This document shows, in pieces, positions 1-8,044 of a stretch of 64,000 nucleotides of DNA; within the stretch, counting starts at the first letter, position 1, and each line of letters opens with the position of its first letter. Made by a program: the position numbers and the translations under genes. The notes beneath the pieces are model-generated. The model saw nothing but the letters and a program-made list of their open reading frames with translations, made no database searches and was not told where the DNA came from. Source of the DNA: Cladorhizidae sp. MBARI D1340-BT2 (taxonomy: Eukaryota > Porifera > Demospongiae > Poecilosclerida > Cladorhizidae); contig JAQNBH010000008.1 of assembly GCA_028752905.1 (NCBI GenBank), positions 4,206,025 to 4,270,024 on the forward strand, given 5' to 3'.

Positions 1-389
1 CCCACTTGGACAGCAGAGACCCCTGATTGGTTGGAAAAAGGAACTCCTGATTGGTCAGATCAGTCTCTGAGGAGAATGATCCTAGGCACAACACAAGATA
101 AACCAGCTGCCTATAAAAGAACAAGAGACTTCGAGAGAGGAGGAGAAGGAGTAATCAACAAGCTGGAAGAAAGAAGGAAAGCCCCTCAACAAACTAACTC
201 CTCAATGAACTGAAGAGAGACTCAGAACTGAGCTGACTTGGCTCTGTGTAATATATAATTTGGTAGAAAACAATAGGAGTAATGATGTATTGATAGACGT
301 GGTCGTGTACATCATTTTGTTATTGTTGATTATAATCAACTTACCTTATACAGAAAAGGAGGGCAGAGGTCTAGAGAGAGAGAGAGAAG
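1..389 (-). repeat. Inverted fragment of the repeat core, left of the gap
   Basis: This is the reverse complement of unit U1 positions 3312-3700: base 1 pairs with 3700 and base 389 with 3312. It is therefore a core fragment pointing the opposite way from every other unit. It holds most of the minus-strand ORF (readable here on the plus strand through its stop at 211-213, with its ATG off the left edge), the CTATAAAAG box, the reverse-complemented intron with its 16-bp palindrome, and the (GA)n tract that runs into the gap. Orientation may be real (a head-to-head junction) or a scaffolding error. Confidence 0.95.
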
Positions 390-489
390 NNNNNNNNNNN
401 NNNNNNNNNNNNNNNNNNNNNNNNNNNNNNNNNNNNNNNNNNNNNNNNNNNNNNNNNNNNNNNNNNNNNNNNNNNNNNNNNNNNNNNNN
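390..489. other. Assembly gap (100 N)
   Basis: Exactly 100 consecutive N, a common placeholder for a scaffold gap of unknown size. The left flank ends at the (GA)n tract of an inverted core and the right flank starts 708 bp into a forward core. The sequence on the two sides is thus neither continuous nor in the same orientation. Confidence 0.99.
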
Positions 490-706
490 TCTCTGACACT
501 ACCACACTTCCCAATATAGAGAGTGCTACCACACTTCCCAATATACATAGTCATCTCTAGACACACATGTAGCACTAGACCTAGTCATCTCTAGACTCAC
601 CAGAAGCATCATCGTTGTGGCCAAGTCCACCAGTGTGGATGTCTACACTGCTAAGCAACAGCTAGTCCACCAGTGTGGATGTCTACACTGCTAAGCAACA
701 GCTAGT

Positions 707-1056
707 CACACCAACCATGTTTAGTATCCCTCACACCAACCATGTTTAGTATCCCACACACCAACCATGTTTAGTATCCCTCACACCAACCATGTTTAGT
801 ATCCCTCACACCAACCATGTTTAGTATCCCACACACCAACCATGTTTAGTATCCCTCACACCAACCATGTTTAGTATCCCACACACCAACCATGTTTAGT
901 ATCCCACACACCAACCATGTTTAGTATCCCACACACCAACCATGTTTAGTATCCCTCACACCAACCATGTTTAGTATCCCACACACCAACCATGTTTAGT
1001 ATCCCTCACACCAACCATGTTTAGTATCCCTCACACCAACCATGTTTAGTATCCCA
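707..1056 (+). repeat. 25-bp minisatellite, 14 copies (U0)
   Basis: Fourteen perfect-length 25-mers. Each starts CACACCAACCATG, continues TTTAGTATCCC and ends in T or A; this last base is the only common variable site. Order of the last base here (T=1, A=0): 1 0 1 1 0 1 0 0 0 1 0 1 1 0. A CG dinucleotide joins the last copy to the 47-mer array. Confidence 0.98.
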
Positions 1057-1058
1057 CG

Positions 1059-2928
1059 CATTAGTGCCTGCACTGTGTGCATTATACACTACATATGAAG
1101 CCTCTCATTAGTGCCTGCACTGTGTGCATTATACACTACATATGAATACTCTCATTGGTGCCTGCACTGTGTGCATTATACACTACATATGATGCCCCTC
1201 ATTAGTTCCTGCACTGTGTGCATTATACACTACATATGAATACTCTCATTAGTGCCTGCACTGTGTGCATTATACACTACATATGATGCCTCTCATTAGT
1301 GGCTGCACTGTGTGCATTATACACTACATATGATGCCTCTCATTAGTGCCTGCACTGTGTGCATTATACACTACATATGATGCCTCTCATTAGTGGCTGC
1401 ACTGTGTGCATTATACACTACATATGATGCCTCTCATTAGTGCCTGCACTGTGTGTATTATACACTACATATGATGCCTCTCATTAGTGCCTGCACTGTG
1501 TGCATTATACACTACATATGATGCCTCTCATTAGTGCCTGCACTGTGTGCATTATACACTACATATGATGCCTCTCATTAGTGCCTGCACTGTGTGCATT
1601 ATACACTACATATGATGCCTCTCATTAGTGCCTGCACTGTGTGTATTATACACTACATATGATGCCTCTCATTAGTGCCTGCACTGTGTGCATTATACAC
1701 TACATATGATGCCTCTCATTAGTGCCTGCACTGTGTGCATTATACACTACATATGATGCCTCTCATTAGTGACTGCACTGTGTGCATTATACACCACATA
1801 TGATGCCTCTCATTAGTGCCTGCACTGTGTGCATTATACACTACATATGATGCCTCTCATTAGTGCCTGCACTGTGTGTATTATACACTACATATGATGC
1901 CTCTCATTAGTGCCTGCACTGTGTGCATTATACACTACATATGGTGCCTCTCATTAGTGCCTGCACTGTGTGTATTATACACTACATATGATGCCTCTCA
2001 TTAGTGCCTGCACTGTGTGCATTATACACTACATATGATGCCTCTCATTAGTGACTGCACTGTGTGCATTATACACTACATATGATGCCTCTCATTAGTG
2101 GCTGCACTGTGTGCATTATACACTACATATGATGCCTCTCATTAGTGCCTGCACTGTGTGCATTATACACTACATATGATGCCTCTCATTAGTGCCTGCA
2201 CTGTGTGCATTATACACTACATATGATGCCTCTCATTAGTGGCTGCACTGTGTGCATTATACACTACATATGATGCCTCTCATTAGTGCCTGCACTGTGT
2301 GCATTATACACTACATATGATGCCTCTCATTAGTGGCTGCACTGTGTGCATTATACACTACATATGATGCCTCTCATTAGTGCCTGCACTGTGTGCATTA
2401 TACACTACATATGATGCCTCTCATTAGTGGCTGCACTGTGTGCATTATACACTACATATGATGCCTCTCATTAGTGCCTGCACTGTGTGTATTATACACT
2501 ACATATGATGCCTCTCATTAGTGCCTGCACTGTGTGCATTATACACTACATATGATGCCTCTCATTAGTGCCTGCACTGTGTGCATTATACACTACATAT
2601 GATGCCTCTCATTAGTGCCTGCACTGTGTGCATTATACACTACATATGATGCCTCTCATTAGTGCCTGCACTGTGTGTATTATACACTACATATGATGCC
2701 TCTCATTAGTGCCTGCACTGTGTGTATTATACACTACATATGATGCCTCTCATTAGTGCCTGCACTGTGTGCATTATACACTACATATGATGCCTCTCAT
2801 TAGTGCCTGCACTGTGTGCATTATACACTACATATGATGCCTCTCATTAGTGCCTGCACTGTGTGCATTATACACTACATATGATGCCCCTCATTAGTGC
2901 CTGCACTGTGTGCATTATACACTACATA
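1059..2928 (+). repeat. 47-bp minisatellite, 39 copies + 37-bp partial (U0)
   Basis: The span before the final partial is 1,833 bp = 39 x 47 with no indel. Each monomer begins CATTAGTGCCTGCACTG. Monomers fall into classes: plain, G (GTGGCTG), A (GTGACTG) and T (GTGTATT instead of GTGCATT). The first four monomers carry private marks (AAGCC, AATACT, CATTGG, CATTAGTTC) and the last full one ends CCCCT. These edge marks recur in most units, so copy-number change happens inside the array. With period 47 (not divisible by 3), no long reading frame is possible. Confidence 0.98.
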
Positions 2929-3038
2929 AATTATTTATATTAATTTAATAATTTTTATCCATTGCTACTAGTCACATAGGTAGGCTAGTTGTCCTTCAGT
3001 GTACTTCTATTCATGTCTCACCATAATATGATACTGTG

Positions 3039-3042
<4 letters not shown>
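2929..3042 (+). repeat. AT-rich 3' tail of the unit (reference copy)
   Basis: A 114-bp segment of the same length in every complete unit, linking the truncated last 47-mer to the poly(A). Its first 35 bases are almost pure A/T. It contains a CATAAA hexamer at the array junction and an AGTAAA that merges into the poly(A); both are known weak variants of the AATAAA polyadenylation signal, but no canonical AATAAA is present. On the plus strand this could be the 3' end of a polyadenylated transcript, which is inference. Confidence 0.85.

Positions 3043-3112
<70 letters not shown>
3043..3112 (+). repeat. Poly(A) tract, 70 bp (U0/U1 junction)
   Basis: Seventy uninterrupted A between GTGAAGT and GTGTGGTTTTCG. 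The next unit begins directly after it, with no target-site duplication or filler. Confidence 0.97.
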
Positions 3113-3114
<2 letters not shown>

Positions 3115-3154
3115 GTGGTTTTCGTGAAGTGGGCGTTTTCGGTCCAAACCTATA

Positions 3155-3166
3155 CGGCAATTGCCG
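3155..3166. promoter_or_regulatory. 12-bp perfect palindrome CGGCAATTGCCG
   Basis: CGGCAATTGCCG is its own reverse complement and lies 20 bp upstream of the plus-strand TATA box. It overlaps an ETS-like CCGGAA (3164-3169), and an inverted ETS-like ACTTCCT follows at 3174-3180. It could be a dimeric-factor site, but no factor is identified. Confidence 0.4.
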
Positions 3167-3185
3167 GAATATTACTTCCTAACAA

Positions 3186-3192
3186 TATAAAT
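3186..3192 (+). promoter_or_regulatory. Putative plus-strand TATA box (TATAAAT)
   Basis: TATAAAT preceded by two ETS-like motifs and the 12-bp palindrome. Start sites would be expected near 3209-3217 (CTCAGCACAAC). A transcript from here would run through the putative exon 1 and intron and then the minisatellites to the poly(A), which is the direction expected of a retroposon-type transcript. Motif only; no expression data. Confidence 0.4.
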
Positions 3193-3208
3193 CTTCAGAA
3201 GAAGTCTC

Positions 3209-3356
3209 AGCACAACTTCTCTTTCCAGGTTCGCTTTCTTTGACGCCCAGACCTTACTATTGCTTCTCTCTCACAATAGCCTTATCTAGACCAAGTATAT
3301 AATCAAACAGTCTTCTCTCTCTCTCTCTAGACCTCTGCCCTCCTTTTCTGTATAAG
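3209..3356 (+). ncRNA. Putative noncoding first exon
   Basis: Segment between the predicted start site and a strong donor. It contains no ATG, is pyrimidine-rich, and includes a (CT)n run at 3312-3328. It also contains acceptor-like tracts (CTCTTTCCAG at 3220-3229 and CTCTCTCTAG at 3321-3330), so the first exon could instead be shorter or preceded by another intron. Transcription is inferred from motifs only. Confidence 0.25.
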
Positions 3357-3457
3357 GTAAGTTGATTATAATCAACAATAACAAAATGATGTACACGACC
3401 ACGTCTATCAATACATCATTACTCCTATTGTTTTCTACCAAATTATATATTACACAG
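3357..3457 (+). other. Putative 101-bp GT-AG intron
   Basis: The donor AAG|GTAAGT is a full match to the metazoan consensus. The acceptor is TTACACAG|AG, preceded by T-rich sequence with a CTACC branch-like motif near 3445-3449. The length suits compact invertebrate or protist introns. The donor overlaps a 16-bp perfect palindrome. The interior has ATGs (3386, 3389) that are removed if splicing occurs. Repeated at +244 in every unit. Confidence 0.4.
3361..3376. promoter_or_regulatory. 16-bp perfect palindrome at the intron donor
   Basis: GTTGATTATAATCAAC is identical to its reverse complement and starts at intron position +5. As DNA it contains back-to-back TGATTA/TAATCA homeodomain-like cores. 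As RNA it could fold into a hairpin that includes the end of the 5' splice site. Confidence 0.5.
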
Positions 3458-3487
3458 AGCCAAGTCAGCTCAGTTCTGAGTCTCTCT

Positions 3488-3709
3488 TCAGTTCATTGAG
3501 GAGTTAGTTTGTTGAGGGGCTTTCCTTCTTTCTTCCAGCTTGTTGATTACTCCTTCTCCTCCTCTCTCGAAGTCTCTTGTTCTTTTATAGGCAGCTGGTT
3601 TATCTTGTGTTGTGCCTAGGATCATTCTCCTCAGAGACTGATCTGACCAATCAGGAGTTCCTTTTTCCAACCAATCAGGGGTCTCTGCTGTCCAAGTGGG
3701 ATGATCCAT
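3488..3709 (-). CDS. Hypothetical 73-aa ORF (reference copy; doubtful gene)
   Basis: Starts at an ATG with a good Kozak context (A at -3, G at +4). The frame can be extended 14 codons upstream only from a GTG, which I reject for a eukaryote. The peptide is hydrophilic and charged, with a duplicated TPDW motif (residues 10-13 and 18-21) and an Arg/Lys/Glu-rich middle. It has no signal peptide, membrane segment or domain I recognise. The ORF overlaps the two CCAAT boxes and the CTATAAAAG box of the putative minus promoter, so the two readings compete. Copies occur at +375 to +596 of each unit; identity among copies reflects unit homogenisation rather than demonstrable selection. Most likely a chance ORF, possibly a small lineage-specific protein. 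Confidence 0.15.
   Translation of the reverse strand: MDHPTWTAETPDWLEKGTPDWSDQSLRRMILGTTQDKPAAYKRTRDFERGGEGVINKLEERRKAPQQTNSSMN
3592..3600 (-). promoter_or_regulatory. Putative minus-strand TATA box (CTATAAAAG)
   Basis: CTATAAAAG on the minus strand is a near-ideal TATA box. The expected start is near 3568-3570 on the minus strand. CCAAT boxes lie about 80 and 104 bp upstream of that start and CACCC motifs about 165-190 bp upstream, the order and spacing of a classical Pol II promoter. The transcript would run left through the antisense intron to the poly(T) and the previous unit's minisatellite, with no long ORF. Confidence 0.45.
3647..3675 (-). promoter_or_regulatory. Twin CCAAT (NF-Y-like) boxes
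   Basis: ACCAATCAG occurs twice, with CCAAT at 3647-3651 and 3671-3675, 24 bp apart. Both match the NF-Y consensus (RRCCAATSR) closely. NF-Y works in either orientation; the matching TATA is on the minus strand. Tandem CCAAT boxes are typical of strong proliferative or housekeeping promoters. Confidence 0.5.
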
Positions 3710-3732
3710 AGTTGCGGTTTTGGTTCTGAGTT

Positions 3733-3762
3733 GGTGGGTGTCTACTGCCACTTGTGGGTGTG
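3733..3762 (-). promoter_or_regulatory. Two CACCC (KLF-like) motifs
   Basis: GGTGGGTGT (3733-3741) and TGTGGGTGTG (3753-3762) read as ACACCCACC and CACACCCACA on the minus strand, both CACCC/KLF-like. They lie upstream of the twin CCAAT boxes in the minus direction, completing a CACCC-CCAAT-TATA order. Confidence 0.35.
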
Positions 3763-3820
3763 TAGTGTCAACCTCCCTCTGACGGTGTTTCCCCTCTAAC
3801 AGCTTCCGCTGTCAGGGCTT

Positions 3821-3955
3821 TCTCTGACACTACCACACTTCCCAATATAGAGAGTGCTACCACACTTCCCAATATACATAGTCATCTCTAGACACACATG
3901 TAGCACTAGACCTAGTCATCTCTAGACTCACCAGAAGCATCATCGTTGTGGCCAA
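3821..3955 (+). repeat. Short degenerate duplications at the core 3' end
   Basis: CTACCACACTTCCCAATATA occurs at 3830-3849 and 3857-3876 (period 27). TAGTCATCTCTAGAC occurs at 3879-3893 and 3913-3927 (period 34). They lead into the 40-bp duplication and the two minisatellites, so the core grades into tandem repeats. No coding or RNA feature is seen here. Confidence 0.85.
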
Positions 3956-4035
3956 GTCCACCAGTGTGGATGTCTACACTGCTAAGCAACAGCTAGTCCA
4001 CCAGTGTGGATGTCTACACTGCTAAGCAACAGCTA
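3956..4035 (+). repeat. 40-bp direct duplication (2 copies) with hairpin potential
   Basis: Two exact 40-bp copies, 3956-3995 and 3996-4035. Each contains CAGTGTGGATGTCTACACTG, which can fold as an 8-bp stem (one G-U pair) closed by an ATGT loop. The copy number stays at two in all 17 units, unlike the adjacent 25-mer and 47-mer. U0 copy: 625-704. Confidence 0.92.
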
Positions 4036-4037
4036 GT

Positions 4038-4312
4038 CACACCAACCATGTTTAGTATCCCTCACACCAACCATGTTTAGTATCCCACACACCAACCATG
4101 TTTAGTATCCCTCACACCAACCATGTTTAGTATCCCACACACCAACCATGTTTAGTATCCCACACACCAACCATGTTTAGTATCCCACACACCAACCATG
4201 TTTAGTATCCCTCACACCAACCATGTTTAGTATCCCACACACCAACCATGTTTAGTATCCCTCACACCAACCATGTTTAGTATCCCTCACACCAACCATG
4301 TTTAGTATCCCA
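4038..4312 (+). repeat. 25-bp minisatellite, 11 copies (U1)
   Basis: Last-base order (T=1, A=0): 1 0 1 0 0 0 1 0 1 1 0. This equals the 14-copy pattern of U0 with one three-copy block missing. Confidence 0.98.
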
Positions 4313-4314
4313 CG

Positions 4315-6936
4315 CATTAGTGCCTGCACTGTGTGCATTATACACTACATATGAAGCCTCTCATTAGTGCCTGCACTGTGTGCATTATACACTACATATG
4401 AATACTCTCATTGGTGCCTGCACTGTGTGCATTATACACTACATATGATGCCCCTCATTAGTTCCTGCACTGTGTGCATTATACACTACATATGATGCCT
4501 CTCATTAGTGCCTGCACTGTGTGCATTATACACTACATATGATGCCTCTCATTAGTGCCTGCACTGTGTGTATTATACACTACATATGATGCCTCTCATT
4601 AGTGCCTGCACTGTGTGCATTATACACTACATATGATGCCTCTCATTAGTGGCTGCACTGTGTGCATTATACACTACATATGATGCCTCTCATTAGTGCC
4701 TGCACTGTGTGCATTATACACTACATATGATGCCTCTCATTAGTGCCTGCACTGTGTGCATTATACACTACATATGATGCCTCTCATTAGTGGCTGCACT
4801 GTGTGCATTATACACTACATATGATGCCTCTCATTAGTGCCTGCACTGTGTGCATTATACACTACATATGATGCCTCTCATTAGTGGCTGCACTGTGTGC
4901 ATTATACACTACATATGATGCCTCTCATTAGTGCCTGCACTGTGTGTATTATACACTACATATGATGCCTCTCATTAGTGCCTGCACTGTGTGCATTATA
5001 CACTACATATGATGCCTCTCATTAGTGCCTGCACTGTGTGCATTATACACTACATATGATGCCTCTCATTAGTGCCTGCACTGTGTGCATTATACACTAC
5101 ATATGATGCCTCTCATTAGTGCCTGCACTGTGTGTATTATACACTACATATGATGCCTCTCATTAGTGCCTGCACTGTGTGCATTATACACTACATATGA
5201 TGCCTCTCATTAGTGCCTGCACTGTGTGCATTATACACTACATATGATGCCTCTCATTAGTGACTGCACTGTGTGCATTATACACCACATATGATGCCTC
5301 TCATTAGTGCCTGCACTGTGTGCATTATACACTACATATGATGCCTCTCATTAGTGCCTGCACTGTGTGTATTATACACTACATATGATGCCTCTCATTA
5401 GTGCCTGCACTGTGTGCATTATACACTACATATGATGCCTCTCATTAGTGGCTGCACTGTGTGCATTATACACTACATATGATGCCTCTCATTAGTGCCT
5501 GCACTGTGTGCATTATACACTACATATGGTGCCTCTCATTAGTGCCTGCACTGTGTGTATTATACACTACATATGATGCCTCTCATTAGTGCCTGCACTG
5601 TGTGCATTATACACTACATATGATGCCTCTCATTAGTGACTGCACTGTGTGCATTATACACTACATATGATGCCTCTCATTAGTGGCTGCACTGTGTGCA
5701 TTATACACTACATATGATGCCTCTCATTAGTGCCTGCACTGTGTGCATTATACACTACATATGATGCCTCTCATTAGTGCCTGCACTGTGTGCATTATAC
5801 ACTACATATGATGCCTCTCATTAGTGGCTGCACTGTGTGCATTATACACTACATATGATGCCTCTCATTAGTGCCTGCACTGTGTGCATTATACACTACA
5901 TATGATGCCTCTCATTAGTGGCTGCACTGTGTGCATTATACACTACATATGATGCCTCTCATTAGTGCCTGCACTGTGTGCATTATACACTACATATGAT
6001 GCCTCTCATTAGTGGCTGCACTGTGTGCATTATACACTACATATGATGCCTCTCATTAGTGCCTGCACTGTGTGTATTATACACTACATATGATGCCTCT
6101 CATTAGTGCCTGCACTGTGTGCATTATACACTACATATGATGCCTCTCATTAGTGCCTGCACTGTGTGCATTATACACTACATATGATGCCTCTCATTAG
6201 TGCCTGCACTGTGTGCATTATACACTACATATGATGCCTCTCATTAGTGGCTGCACTGTGTGCATTATACACTACATATGATGCCTCTCATTAGTGCCTG
6301 CACTGTGTGCATTATACACTACATATGATGCCTCTCATTAGTGGCTGCACTGTGTGCATTATACACTACATATGATGCCTCTCATTAGTGCCTGCACTGT
6401 GTGCATTATACACTACATATGATGCCTCTCATTAGTGGCTGCACTGTGTGCATTATACACTACATATGATGCCTCTCATTAGTGCCTGCACTGTGTGTAT
6501 TATACACTACATATGATGCCTCTCATTAGTGCCTGCACTGTGTGCATTATACACTACATATGATGCCTCTCATTAGTGCCTGCACTGTGTGCATTATACA
6601 CTACATATGATGCCTCTCATTAGTGCCTGCACTGTGTGCATTATACACTACATATGATGCCTCTCATTAGTGCCTGCACTGTGTGTATTATACACTACAT
6701 ATGATGCCTCTCATTAGTGCCTGCACTGTGTGTATTATACACTACATATGATGCCTCTCATTAGTGCCTGCACTGTGTGCATTATACACTACATATGATG
6801 CCTCTCATTAGTGCCTGCACTGTGTGCATTATACACTACATATGATGCCTCTCATTAGTGCCTGCACTGTGTGCATTATACACTACATATGATGCCCCTC
6901 ATTAGTGCCTGCACTGTGTGCATTATACACTACATA
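4315..6936 (+). repeat. 47-bp minisatellite, 55 copies + partial (U1)
   Basis: 2,585 bp = 55 x 47 before the partial. Monomers 33-41 (class order G, plain, G, plain, G, T, plain, plain, plain) repeat exactly as monomers 42-50, a 423-bp internal tandem duplication that separates the 55-copy type from the 46-copy type. Markers include one GTGACTG monomer with CACCACATATG (monomer 21) and one ATATGGTGCC monomer (26). Confidence 0.97.
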
Positions 6937-7046
6937 AATTATTTATATTAATTTAATAATTTTTATCCATTGCTACTAGTCACATAGGTAGGCTAGTTGT
7001 CCTTCAGTGTACTTCTATTCATGTCTCACCATAATATGATACTGTG

Positions 7047-7050
<4 letters not shown>

Positions 7051-7119
<69 letters not shown>
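7051..7119 (+). repeat. Poly(A) tract, 69 bp (U1/U2 junction)
   Basis: Uninterrupted A. Confidence 0.97.
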
Positions 7120-7121
<2 letters not shown>

Positions 7122-8044
7122 GTGGTTTTCGTGAAGTGGGCGTTTTCGGTCCAAACCTATACGGCAATTGCCGGAATATTACTTCCTAACAATATAAATC
7201 TTCAGAAGAAGTCTCAGCACAACTTCTCTTTCCAGGTTCGCTTTCTTTGACGCCCAGACCTTACTATTGCTTCTCTCTCACAATAGCCTTATCTAGACCA
7301 AGTATATAATCAAACAGTCTTCTCTCTCTCTCTCTAGACCTCTGCCCTCCTTTTCTGTATAAGGTAAGTTGATTATAATCAACAATAACAAAATGATGTA
7401 CACGACCACGTCTATCAATACATCATTACTCCTATTGTTTTCTACCAAATTATATATTACACAGAGCCAAGTCAGCTCAGTTCTGAGTCTCTCTTCAGTT
7501 CATTGAGGAGTTAGTTTGTTGAGGGGCTTTCCTTCTTTCTTCCAGCTTGTTGATTACTCCTTCTCCTCCTCTCTCGAAGTCTCTTGTTCTTTTATAGGCA
7601 GCTGGTTTATCTTGTGTTGTGCCTAGGATCATTCTCCTCAGAGACTGATCTGACCAATCAGGAGTTCCTTTTTCCAACCAATCAGGGGTCTCTGCTGTCC
7701 AAGTGGGATGATCCATAGTTGCGGTTTTGGTTCTGAGTTGGTGGGTGTCTACTGCCACTTGTGGGTGTGTAGTGTCAACCTCCCTCTGACGGTGTTTCCC
7801 CTCTAACAGCTTCCGCTGTCAGGGCTTTCTCTGACACTACCACACTTCCCAATATAGAGAGTGCTACCACACTTCCCAATATACATAGTCATCTCTAGAC
7901 ACACATGTAGCACTAGACCTAGTCATCTCTAGACTCACCAGAAGCATCATCGTTGTGGCCAAGTCCACCAGTGTGGATGTCTACACTGCTAAGCAACAGC
8001 TAGTCCACCAGTGTGGATGTCTACACTGCTAAGCAACAGCTAGT

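Larger units (their letters stand above)
490..3112 (+). repeat. Macrosatellite unit U0 (5' truncated by gap)
   Basis: Starts at core offset +708 because the preceding part lies in the gap. It contains the end of the core (490-706, with the 40-bp duplication at 625-704), 14 copies of the 25-mer, 39 full copies plus a partial of the 47-mer, the AT-rich tail 2929-3042, and poly(A). Its copy-number type (14/39) is shared with U2 and U7. Confidence 0.97.
3113..7119 (+). repeat. Macrosatellite unit U1 (reference complete unit, 4,007 bp)
   Basis: First complete unit: core 3113-4037 (925 bp), 25-mer array, 47-mer array, tail 6937-7050, poly(A). Core signals are annotated here and apply to every other unit by adding the offset to its start: plus TATA +73, intron +244 to +344, minus ORF +375 to +596, minus TATA +479, CCAAT +534 and +558, CACCC +620 and +640, 40-bp duplication +843 to +922. 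Type 11/55, shared with U3 and U8. Confidence 0.98.

Noticed and set aside
31..213. Plus-strand 60-codon ORF at the left edge
   Set aside because: It starts at TTG and is the inverted copy of the 73-codon ORF with its ATG outside the window, so it is not a separate gene.
260..575. Two open frames spanning the gap (260-496 plus strand, 336-575 minus strand)
   Set aside because: They stay open only because the 100 N contain no stop codon; the flanking residues are low-complexity (GA)n or repeat sequence.
707..1056. Telomere-type repeat (TTAG-containing 25-mer)
   Set aside because: The 25-mer contains TTAGTATCCC but is not a short G-rich telomeric repeat and is embedded in every unit.
1059..2928. 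CRISPR-like array
   Set aside because: The 47-bp repeats are directly contiguous with no unique spacers; the array is a minisatellite in a eukaryotic context.
3043..3112. Poly(T) on the minus strand as a Pol III terminator
   Set aside because: It would terminate Pol III, but the minus promoter looks like Pol II and a 70-bp homopolymer needs no such explanation.
3386..3499. Plus-strand 37-codon ORF starting MMYTTTSINTSLLLLF, signal-peptide-like
   Set aside because: It begins inside the putative intron, is very short, and crosses the acceptor; it would not exist in spliced RNA.
3710..3751. Fourteen-codon upstream extension of the minus-strand ORF
   Set aside because: It begins at GTG. In a eukaryotic context the ATG at 3709-3707 with a good Kozak sequence is the credible start.
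3228..3960. Pol III internal promoter (B-box-like GGTTCGC at 3230; A-box-like TGGCCAAGTCC near 3949)
   Set aside because: Both matches are incomplete and lie in the wrong order and at far too great a distance, and no tRNA-like fold is seen.
3113..4037. rDNA intergenic spacer (promoter plus subrepeats)
   Set aside because: Spacer-like organisation is present, but no 18S, 5.8S, 28S or 5S sequence occurs in any of the 17 units.
3113..7119. DNA transposon or LTR element with terminal repeats
   Set aside because: No terminal inverted repeats, no long terminal repeats and no target-site duplication are visible at unit boundaries, and no enzyme is encoded.
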